Shown: one piece after another, positions 55,171-64,000 of the stretch
Numbering within the stretch: the first letter of the stretch is position 1
Layout: each line of letters opens with the position of its first letter
DNA from: Ustilaginoidea virens
Taxonomy: Eukaryota > Ascomycota > Sordariomycetes > Hypocreales > Clavicipitaceae
Direction: 5' to 3'
Assembly: GCF_000687475.1 (NCBI RefSeq)
Contig: NC_057319.1
Location: forward strand, 3,834,001-3,898,000
Length of the DNA: 64,000 nt
The notes under the pieces: generated by a model
What the model saw: only the letters and a program-made list of their open reading frames with translations
The model's database searches: none
Told to the model about the DNA's origin: nothing
Made by a program: the position numbers and the translations under genes

Positions 55171-57665
55171 ATGTCTGCCGACTTTACGCTGTCTGCGCAG
55201 CTTGTTGGCCATGATGCAGACGTATGTGGCTGCTGACGTTGCTCCGTGCTTTCCCCCCTTCTGGTCGCTAATACCCTCCTATAGGTGAGAGCCGTCGCTT
55301 TTGCCTCTCCCCAAGTCGTCCTATCAGCCTCCAGAGATTGCACCGTCCGCAAATGGACCCGAGGACCACATTCACCGCCGGCGTTCGAGGCAACACTCGT
55401 CAGTCGCAGCCCCGAATACGTCAACTCCGTGGCCTTTTCCCCGGCATCTGCCAATCACCCCAACGGCTTGGTCATTTCCGGAGGCAAGGACACCGTGATC
55501 GAGGTCAAGTCGCTAAGCGCTGCGTCCACGGATCACGCCGAGCGACTGTTGGTTGGACACGCCCACAACGTCTGCGCTCTAGATGTAGCCCCCGACGGGT
55601 CGTATCTGGTATCCGGAGGATGGGATGGCCAAGCCCGCGTGTGGAATCTGCAAAAATGGGAGACAGTCTTGATGCTGGCCGGCCATGAAGACAAAGCTGT
55701 GTGGAGCGTTGTCGCTCTCAACGACAAGACAGTCGTCACCGGCTGCGCCGACAAGGCCATACGCGTCTATGACCTCACTCAATCGGTTGCAGGCGAAGCT
55801 CAGCCCAGATCCACAATCTATACTCCGGACGTGGTAAGAGCTCTGTGCAGAGTTCCGGAAAGCCACCCGAGTGGTGCCGACATTGCCAGTGCCAGCAACG
55901 ATGGCATCATCAGACTCTGGAAGTTGAACGGGCAACAGATGGGTGAGCTGCATGGCCATGACAGCTTCGTCTACAGCTTGGCAAGCCTGCCAACCGGGGA
56001 ATTGCTCAGCGCCGGTGAAGACCGTACCGTCCGCGTATGGAAAGGCAGCGAATGTGTTCAGACTATCACTCACCCAGCCATCTCGGTGTGGACTGTAGCT
56101 GCCAACCAGGTAACGGGCGATATCGTAACCGGTTCGAGTGATGGTGTAGCGCGTGTCTTTACCCGACGACCAGACCAAGTGGCTGACAAGGAGACCCTGG
56201 CCGAGTTTGAGTCGTCGGTCAAGTCCTCGGCCATTCCTCAACAACAGCTCGGTGGCATCAACAAGGAGAAGCTCCCAGGACCCGAGTTTTTGACCAAAAA
56301 GTCTGGGACAAAGGAAGGACAGGTGCAAATGATTAGGGAGGAGAATGGAAATGTTACAGCGCATACGTGGTCGACGAGTCAGCAACAATGGATCAATGTC
56401 GGTACCGTCGTCGATGCCGCTGGCAGCAGTGGGCGCAAGGTCGAGTATGGCGGAGAGTCGTACGATTATGTCTTTGATGTCGATATCGAGGACGGCAAGC
56501 CGCCGTTGAAGCTCCCCTACAACTTGTCCGAAAACCCCTATGAGAGGGCGACAAAGTTCCTCAACGACAACGAGCTTCCGTTAAGCTACCTGGACAGCGT
56601 GGCTAATTTCATCACGAAAAACACCAAGGGCGCAACTCTGGGGCAAGCGGACAGCTCAGGTCCTGATCCATATGGTACAGAGTCACGTTATCGTCCGGGT
56701 CAGTCGGAATCATCACAACCCAAGGTTCTTCCTCAGAAGGATTATCTGAGCATTTCAGCGGCCAAATACGAAGGCATGTCTCTTCTCATCCCTTTCCCTT
56801 CCTCCTCGTCCTTGTCCTCCCTTTCCTTTTGGAACGATTGACTCGCGAAACCTGCTGCAACCGTATCACTGACCGCATGTTCTTTGCAGCCATTTTCACA
56901 AAAATAATGAGCGTCAACAAGACCATGACCTCCTCTGGCCGCAAAGACGCCGCCCTGAACCCCGGCGAAGAGGCTATGCTGCAGCTGCTCCGCGAAGCAC
57001 TAGAAAGTGGTCGGCCCATCCCCGTCCAATCCATAGAATTGGTCGTGCGAATCGTGACGCAGTGGCCGTATGGAGATCGCCTCGCTGCGCTGGATTTGCT
57101 GCGCTGCGTTGCAAAGTTCCCATCGGTAGCCCAGCTGTCGGATGCTCAACACGGGTCAGTGCTCGACATGGCGACCGGCTACTCGATACCGGCCGACTCT
57201 CCAGCAAACGAGAACGCGGCCATGATGGGCGCCCGCACGATTGCCAATCTGTTCAGCACGGCCGATGGTCGCAGCTTGGTGAACTCGCAGGCCGACAAGG
57301 CAATCGCGTTTCTCGAGCGCATCGTGGGTGCCAAGGGCGGGGAGGCGATTGGAAAGTTTAACAGGAACGTGCTGATCGCCGTGACCACGGCGGCAGTCAA
57401 TCTGTCGGTCTTGGCCAACAAGGAAAAGCTGCTGAGTGCAGAGCAGCGACGAAGATTAATGGTTGTCCTCGGAGCCACGCTTGACGGTCAGTCAGACTCG
57501 GAGGTCCTGTACAGAGGGCTGATTGCGTTGGGGACGTTGCTGGCGACATCGAGGGGGGAGGCTAGCGGCTTAGACCTTGACGGGTGGATTCGGGGGGCCC
57601 AGGACAGGGGCGCGGAAGAGAGGGTCAAGTCCGTGGCCAACGAGTGCCTGGCGTCGCTGTCGTGA
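55171..57665 (+). CDS. DOA1: Doa1/Ufd3/PLAA homologue, 3 exons, GC-AG intron
   Basis: Cdc48/p97 cofactor that binds ubiquitin, acting in ubiquitin homeostasis and endosomal/ribosomal quality control. Exons 55171-55221, 55285-56773, 56890-57665 code for 771 aa (yeast Doa1 is about 715). The N-terminal WD40 propeller (residues about 1-300; GHDADVRAVAFASP, GHAHNVCALDVAP, ASRDCTVRKWT), a PFU ubiquitin-binding domain (about 340-440; VQMIREENGNVTAHTWS, YDYVFDVDIEDG) and a C-terminal PUL armadillo domain for Cdc48 (about 505-771) follow the family order. Intron 1 is 63 bp GT-AG. Intron 2 (116 bp) starts with GCATGT and ends TTTGCAG after a CTGAC branch, and only this gives the required phase; it is a GC-AG intron. 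Confidence 0.92.
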
Positions 57666-58060
57666 TGCTTCATGGACGGGAGTGCTGATGATGTCTGGCT
57701 GGGTGCGGAACTTCTCTGCAAAAACGGTTATTGTTGGGAACAATCAAGGGACACATACATACCTCTAGGTAGGGATTGCGTGGGCGCGCGGGCAAAATCA
57801 GCAAGCGTATTCAAATGGTCTGCAAGCGGTAGCTGTCCTGTCACCCGAGCAGATTGGGTCATGTTCAAAATAACAACAACAACAACAACAACAACAAGTG
57901 CATTGCGCTACTATTCTCCAAACTCCAAGCGTGGCCGCTAATTTGCAATCCAGGCAATGAAAGAAATAAGAACCTTCCGATGGGGCGTGAACGGCCTCGA
58001 ACCACGCAGTCTATGTACAGTTTCGTTCTCTCGAGTCTTTTCTTCATCCGCAGCACTCGT
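57666..58060. other. Intergenic, with (CAA)n microsatellite
   Basis: 395 bp between convergent genes, containing the CAA repeat at 57872-57897. No gene. Confidence 0.6.
57872..57897. repeat. (CAA)n microsatellite
   Basis: Eight to nine perfect CAA units in the 3' intergenic region. Confidence 0.95.
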
Positions 58061-58907
58061 CTATAAAGCAGCAGCGAGCGCGGCCACGCAAACGGCCAGA
58101 TAGCCCGCCCAGGAAGCAAGGCCAATGGATGCCGTCGACGCAACAGCCGGTGAGCCAGAGCCGATGGCGACGGTGTACATGTCGGCGAAGCCCATGTCGG
58201 ACGAGTTGAAGCAGTTGGTTTCGTTGACGAGGCCGATCCTCGCATCCCCCGGCTCGGCGAAGATGATGTCTACGCACTGCAAAGGTCAGCCGCGCGGGGG
58301 TCTCGAACCGCAAGAGGGGTTTGGGGACGAGGCTTCGTCGGACGCACGGAATACAAGGCAGCGCCGTGCTGCGCCAGCTCGACAAGCTGGATGGTGGCCA
58401 GGTCGCCCGGCTGGACGGTCGTGTTGGGCGGCAGCGGCACCTGGGGCAGGCAGACGGTCCCCGGGTAGGGGTTGTTGGTCGGGCCCTGGATGGTGAAGGG
58501 GTGGACCATGGGGTTGGACATGTTCTGGGGCCCGTTGTCGGGGCCGTCGGTGCCGAAGCCCAGGTTGACGTAGATGACGGCCGAGGAGTGGCCTCTGAAC
58601 CAGCCGGGCTGGAAGGCGACGGCGCCGCCGGTGGTGGGCCAGTAGGTGCGGTTCTTGGTGGTGCCCACGCCGCCGCCTGGTTGGGGGGGGGGGGGGGGGA
58701 TCAGCTGCCGTTCACTCACGTCCGGACGACTAAGGGGGGGGGAGGGAAGAAGGCGTTTGGGAACGCACAGGGATACATCCACTGCATGCCGTAGGGAAAG
58801 GTGTCGTTCTGGATGAGGTTGTTGCCCCGAGCGCCGGGATACGTGAAGACGGTGTGGGCGGAGGCCAGGGCCGAAAAGGCCGGCGCGAGGAGGACGGCGG
58901 CGAGCAT
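58061..58907 (-). CDS. BIM1-like copper acquisition factor (X325), 3 exons, GPI-type
   Basis: Secreted LPMO-like protein of the X325/BIM1 family (copper binding, not a classical polysaccharide oxidase). Exons 58907-58769, 58676-58348, 58276-58061 (227 aa); introns 92 and 71 bp. The signal peptide ends before HTVFTYPGARGNN, leaving a mature N-terminal His (His18), as in the histidine brace; a second likely ligand is His76 (WFRGHSSA). Family blocks are MQWMYPCGGVG, QPGWFRGHSS, TIQGPTNNPYPGTVC and CVDIIFAEPG. The tail is Ser/Gly-rich and ends in a hydrophobic stretch (LASWAGYLAVCVAALAAAL), consistent with a GPI anchor. Intron 1 carries a C17 run in the sense direction. In fungi the family is linked to copper uptake and to cell wall remodelling. 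Confidence 0.9.
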
Positions 58908-59165
58908 GGCTGGCGGGCTTGGTTGGTGTCGTGTTGGAAAACGGCGGACACGGGGGCGTACGCGAGCGATATTTTCCCCAGAGAAACACAGTCGGGCGCG
59001 GAGCCAGCCCAGCTCAACGCAAAAGATGGCGACTTGGCGACTTGGGCGAAAAGGGCGAGGGGAGGAAGACGGCCAGACTGCCTGCCAGGTTCAGGTTCCC
59101 GGGGGAGGGGAGGGCGAGGTAGTTTAAAGGGCCAGGCGCGCAGCAGCGTTCCCGCAGCCATGCCT

Positions 59166-59209
<44 letters not shown>

Positions 59210-59797
59210 CAGAGGAAGCTGGCAGCCCGGGCCGGCGGCAGGGCAAAGTCGTCGAGGCCAGGAGGAGGGGACATCAAGGAATCAATCGCAGACAAACAGG
59301 CTCGGGCGATTGGCCCAGCCCCGCCGTTGCTCGTCACCAAACGGGCGGCGGCTGCAGCAGGTGGGGCCTCCCGCTGAACGTGCCCCCAGGCAGCGGCCCT
59401 GGGCACGCTGGTTGGGCCCTGCTAAGCGCCGACCGGCACGGCGGTGGGGACGGGCTTCTTGCCGGCGGGCCAATGGGGCTGCGCGAATGGGCTGCCGGCA
59501 GCGCTTTCTTTATTTTTTTTTTTTATTTTTTGTTTTACATTTTTTTTTTTTTTGGGTCCGAGGTTTTGCCCGTAAAAAGGCTCGAAGAAGCAAACGCCCC
59601 GGCCTGCCTCGGACGATAACCACCTTGCAACCCAACAACCAAGGAGGGGGAACAAAAGGGCGACGTCAAAAAAAAAGCCTTGCATCGCCGCGACGCCAAG
59701 AATCCATCCCGCGAGTCCTTGGCCGCGCTTCAATGGCGCTCCGCCACCGCTCGGCGCGATCCTAACAGCTCCCCCGGCGCCCCCCCCCCCGAACGAG
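58908..59797. other. Divergent intergenic region
   Basis: 890 bp between the BIM1-like gene (minus) and the SRR1-like gene (plus), containing a CTGG tandem tract. It presumably contains both promoters. Confidence 0.55.
59166..59209. repeat. (CTGG)n tandem repeat
   Basis: Ten to eleven perfect CTGG units in the divergent promoter interval. Confidence 0.93.
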
Positions 59798-60629
59798 ATG
59801 CTCGCCCCCCCGACCGACCACGCCGACGGCGGCTGGACCGTCGTCGCCCTCCGCAAGGGCCGAGGCCGGCCGCCCAAGACCCCGGCCCGCGCGCCGCCGC
59901 GCGCCGGCCCCCCCCGCTCCGCGCAGGACATGGCCGCCGAGTACCAGCGCATCCGCGCCGACCCGTCGTCCCGGCCGTGGTGCAGCGCCATCCGCGCCGT
60001 CGTCGCCCGCCACGCGCCGGCCCTCGCGCCCGTCACCGCCGCCGTCTGCCTCGGCATAGGCTCCTTCGACCCCGCCGACGGGGCGTGGGAGGCCAAGCGC
60101 CGGTCCTACGTGCAGCTGCTGGGCCTGGCCGTCATGCTCGACGAGCTGGGTGCGCCCGAAGCCCCCCTTCTCATACTCTTCATGCGACGGGGCAGCTGAC
60201 GAGGAGGGGAGCAGAAAAGACGCACGGGCGCAGGATACGCTGCACGTTCCAGGAACCCGTCTTCACCGCCGCCGATGTCGAGTTCCTCACGTCGCTCGGA
60301 CACGTCGTCGTCGAGGCCCCCGCCGCCTGCGAGGCGCTGACCCCGGACTCGCTGCTGTACGGCATCCATCTCTACAGGTCGCTGTACGCCGAGGCGCTGC
60401 AAGTCGCCCTGCCGGCTGTCTACGTGGGGACGGGCTGGGACGTATGGGATCAGTATGTTTCTTCCTGCTGCTCCGTCCCTGGCTGGAAGCTGACTCGGAT
60501 AGAATGCTCCCTGGGGTCGACGACGGCCTGCAGGGCATCGAGACCATGCACAAGACATACCACAAGGCGCCATTCCCGCAGGAGGGCACGGCGTTTTCCA
60601 GCACCTGCTTGTATTGGCGGAGAGACTGA
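59798..60629 (+). CDS. SRR1-like domain protein, 3 exons
   Basis: 238-residue protein with an SRR1-like domain. Exons 59798-60149, 60215-60452, 60503-60629; introns 65 bp (CTGAC branch) and 50 bp (CTGAC branch). The N-terminus is basic and Pro-rich (KGRGRPPKTPARAPPRAGPP) and may be disordered. The domain starts at about residue 80 and shows VCLGIGSFDPADGAWEAKRR, QEPVFTAADVEFLTSLGH, and GTGWDVWDQ. In plants SRR1 acts in light and clock signalling and yeast Ber1 in microtubule biology; the fungal role is not known. The acceptor of intron 1 is chosen by phase; one alternative is possible. Exon 3 is short and ends with TCLYWRRD. Confidence 0.86.
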
Positions 60630-61272
60630 ACCGACTCGTGTGCCGGGGGGTTATGTGTAGACGCGTGCGAGGCAGAGCAGACGACCATGCAGAATTGTAA
60701 TGTAACGTAGAATACAGGAGCTGGTGTGATGCCAGCGCCGGGGAGCGATCGAATCGCTGGTTTTCTCCATAGCAGCCCCTGCTAAACAGGTACCTACAGA
60801 AACTCTGCTCCAAATGGCTACGCGCGAGATGTATCAAGTGCCATGGCAAGGGAGCAATGGCTGAGACACCAGACACCAAACCCCTTCACTTGGCACCGTC
60901 GCCACGCAGCCGAGCAGCAGGGCTGCCACGATCAACTCGCCGTCACGTCTTCTGTTCTATCTTTGCCCCTTCTTCATTCCATGCATCGTACACCCAAACA
61001 AGAAAATGAGATGCAAACATGACCCTCGCCGCGCCAATGACTAAAACCAGGAAAGCCACTAAATTTGCCTCCTTGCCCCCTCCCCGGGCGAAGCAAGATA
61101 TGTGCTGCTGCGCAAAGAGTTCCGAAACGCCATGAAACTAAAACTTGCCGCTGAAATAAAACAGTATAGACAGTGCTCCAGAATACGAGGGCCCCCCGCC
61201 CCCTACTATCCAACGCGGTGACCAACTTCGCTGGTCCAGTGCACCGGTCGGCCATTGCAATACATCGCCAGC
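60630..61272. other. Convergent intergenic region
   Basis: 643 bp between the convergent SRR1-like and BtgC genes, no gene seen. Confidence 0.55.
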
Positions 61273-63560
61273 TCAGACCGTCTTTCCGTTGCAATCCGGA
61301 ATCTTGACACCCGGCTTGAGCTTGCGGTTGACGTCCATCAATCCCCATTTGTCTTCCCATTCCTTGTTCTTCTCGTTATAACGAATCTTCCATGGCTCAT
61401 CAAACGCCTCGAACCAGAAATACTGCGTGCCGTTTGCCAACGCTTGGCAGACCCAGTCACTCATGAAGCGATTCATGCCGTCGATGCTGGCTACGGCGCC
61501 AGGGGTAGACGAGTCACAGACTGGCGACCCACCGCAATCCTTTCCGCCGTCGCTCGGCCACCCTGTTTCCGAGATGATGTTTCTCGACTGGTCAGACTTC
61601 CAGAACGGCTTGTTATTGACCTCCCAGAAATTGAGCGTCCATGCTGCGGCCCTCTCAGGCGCCACGCCGGCGAAAAAGGGGTGAATGTTGGCCATGATGT
61701 AATCGCTCTTGGCCGCCAGCCCAGCTGTCCAGTCGTTGCCCAGGTCTGATGATGCCACCGGTAATTTGATCCCTTTGCCGGAAAAGTTGGCTCGCAAGTC
61801 GTCCAGGATTGTGCCCAGCTGGGTAACCGTCATTTCTTTGCGGAAAAGGACTTCGTTGGCGACAATCACGCCTTCAAAGGGATCCGCGCCGTACCGGTCG
61901 ACAATGTCCCACATTTGTGCTAGTTGCCGTGCGTTGGTCGTGGCGTTGCCGTCCAGCCACACGCCAAGCCAGATTTTCATGTCCTTGGTCATCTTCAGAT
62001 TATTGATGGCGTGAATGACCATCTGTGTCTGGTTGCAGTCGGTGCCGTACAGGCGAATCTTGTTGGTCAGCTGGCTGAGCACCGCGACATCGCGAGTAAC
62101 GTTGTTCTGCGACGGCGGGTTGTGCAAGCAGTCGGGATACTGTGTGTTGAGGGGCGTGTAGTCCATTCCTGGAAATACCCTGTGCAAGTCCTTGTTGTTC
62201 AAGAGCGCCTTGATCTCGCTGCTGTTGATGTCGATGTCGCCATTTTGCTTCGTGTCGTCCTCGGCTGACTGGCCGTTGCCATTACCGTCAGACTTCTTGG
62301 CCCCTGCAATCATGCTGCCGACGACGCCTCCAATAATGGCGGCAGCAACTATCAGAAAAACGACTATGATGACGAGCCACTTCCACTTCTTGCCACGACC
62401 CTTCTTCTCCCCGTCGTCTCCTTCAAAGTTTGCAGCCGTCTCGTGCGCAAACTCGGATTCATTGCGATTTTGACCTAAGAAGGAAAAGAAAAATCAGCAA
62501 CTCCAAATCAGTGAATTCCGTTGGGACCTTTTACCATCGCCCTTTCTTTCTTTTTTTTTTTTGCGTAAGGAAAATTTCCTTCTGAATCTCAAAACTCACC
62601 ACCGCGGCTCCAAGCACCCACTGTCCCAGGGCCACCTGCTGCCGCAGCGGCAGCGCCGACAACGGACTTTTTTCTTTCTGATTGAGGTAGACTTAGCATT
62701 GAATTCCGCTGGCTAGTTCGTCCGTATCGCAAGCCATCGTCACCGTCGTCAGCAATTTCGTTGGGATTGAACATCCCGAGGCTGGATTCGTGATATCTAT
62801 GTGAGGCATTCATTCCTTGGTAAGGGTCATCCACATAAGAATCGGCACCAAAGCTTCGCATGCTTCTTGCTGGCGACTGATTGGCGGAGGGGGTGCCAAA
62901 CGGATTGGTGCTGGACCCAGAATTTTCGTCTGGTAGTTGATGCTGTCCTGGGGCGTGCTTGTAAATAGTCTCCAGCGCGTGACCACCGGGCTGTGAGTTA
63001 CGATACCCAATGTTGGAAGAAGTAGAGTTGGGAGCTCTTGATGGCGGTGGAGGCAGCTGGCCTGTTGCTCCCATCCCATCTACGCCGCTCTCCCTGGCAT
63101 TTCGGTCAGTGACGTTGTAGGCAATACCTGTGACCCCCCCAGCCGCAAAGTCACTCAAGTTGTCCGCCCCTGGTGTGATGTTGCTTTGGGCAACATGATG
63201 AGCGTACAGTTGGCCTTGCGCGCCTCGGGGCGGGCTCTGATTGTATGCTGGCAAGTTGTTAGGGTGATGAGGTGGGGGAGGAGGCGCCATCTCGTCGCGT
63301 CCGTAGCCGACGTTGCCAGCAGAACTGTCGTGTTCCACATAGTGATTGTATGGTTGATACGGGTGCCTCTCATGCTTCCTGCCTGCTGCGTAGGAATCTG
63401 GCGGCCGACGCGATGAGGCTTCGTCGTAATAGGGCGACTCCCCGCGAACATGGCCGTAATCATAGGAGTTTGGTGAAGCTCTTTGAGGCACTTGATCATA
63501 CCCATGTGACACGTCTAGGGATTGCCTTTCGTAGGTATCCACGTTCGAAAAGTGTTGCAT
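61273..63560 (-). CDS. btgC: GH17 endo-beta-1,3-glucanase, BtgC-type, 2 exons
   Basis: Type II membrane glycoside hydrolase family 17 enzyme, cleaving or remodelling beta-1,3-glucan at the cell wall. Exons 63560-62600 and 62474-61273 with a 125-bp intron give 720 aa, near the usual length for BtgC (about 690). The cytoplasmic part (1-350) is disordered and Pro/Ser/Asn-rich. One transmembrane helix follows at about 353-374 ([20 protein letters not shown]). The GH17 domain starts at about residue 440, with the acid/base IVANEVLF (about Glu528) and nucleophile ISETGWPS (about Glu623). N-glycosylation sites are frequent outside. The gene ends with a basic tail and Cys pairs. Upstream bases 63561-64000 should be its promoter. 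Confidence 0.93.
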
Positions 63561-64000
63561 ATTGGCCGTTTGCGATGAATTCTATGATGGGAGGCGATGG
63601 ATCAGAGAGTCGTATCGGATCGTTAGGGAAGCCCGAGGGCGACGGAATCCCTCCCTTTGCGGAATCTCGAAAAATCGACAAATCAACTGAGATTCACCAT
63701 GCACGGAGATGGACTCTGAAGATATTCCTAGGTATCGACGGATATTTGGTTGCTGAACAAATGAATTCCTCGAGAGGCGTAAGCGATGAATATCAAGGCC
63801 GTTGCTGGCGTTTGTCGGCCTGATCCAAAGAAGAAGAAAAATGCGAGCGAGGGAAGCAACAATGTCGGAACAACAAAAGACTTGAGAATTTACACCTGCG
63901 ATTCTGTGACTAAAGAGTTCATGGTCGATCGGAATTTCGATTGCCGACTATTGTGAGACAGAAACCCGACAGGCTCGGGCTGGTGGGACTGGAATCTCAG
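63561..64000. promoter_or_regulatory. BtgC upstream region to window end
   Basis: 440 bp of 5' flank on the minus strand. No second gene start is seen before the end of the window. Confidence 0.45.

Noticed and set aside
57960..58060. GGTTCGAGGCC B-box-like sequence
   Set aside because: No matching acceptor stem 72 nt upstream; rejected as a tRNA.

Overview
The window is nuclear DNA of a filamentous ascomycete, most likely a sordariomycete (class inferred, genus not determined). The evidence is short GT-AG introns (about 47-160 bp) with CTAAC or CTGAC branch sites, GC-rich coding sequence, and fungal gene families: Zn2Cys6 factor, GH17 BtgC, DUF4360, BIM1/X325, a TeaR-like CaaX protein, SRR1. 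All multi-exon models below were joined by hand by matching splice sites, phase and family continuity. No rRNA, tRNA or CRISPR was found.

Layout. 0-11.3 kb is gene-poor: one metallophosphoesterase gene, several minisatellites, and a cluster of the 9-mer TACGGAGTA. 11.3-17.4 kb holds a TeaR-like prenylated protein, a PsiD/phosphatidylserine-decarboxylase-like enzyme and a Ure2-type glutathione transferase. 18-31 kb looks like an accessory segment, more AT-rich to the eye: a BTB protein, a GT61/EOGT-like pseudogene, a gag-like relic, an unknown gene, an amino acid permease (GC-rich and intact) and two nucleotidyltransferase-fold genes, one ending at a premature-looking stop. 31.5-36 kb has a second calcineurin-like phosphoesterase and a nine-exon Zn2Cys6 transcription factor. 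38-43.8 kb has a secreted DUF4360 protein, a kinase-like protein with a long repeat tail, and a small Cys-rich protein. 45.6-50 kb has a PLD-type protein and an FAD/NAD(P)-dependent oxidoreductase. 51-63.6 kb is mostly core genes: Sec61 gamma, a STRAP-type WD40 protein divergent from the Doa1/PLAA homologue, a GPI-type BIM1-like copper protein, an SRR1-like protein and BtgC.

The genes are individually transcribed and no biosynthetic cluster or operon is evident. Housekeeping functions (ER translocation, ubiquitin/Cdc48 pathway, wall remodelling) sit at the right; lineage-variable families sit in the middle. The most unusual item is the kinase-like gene at 41066-43387, whose tail consists of eight near-identical units of about 50 residues interrupted by an expanded Ala/Gly/Asp hexanucleotide array.
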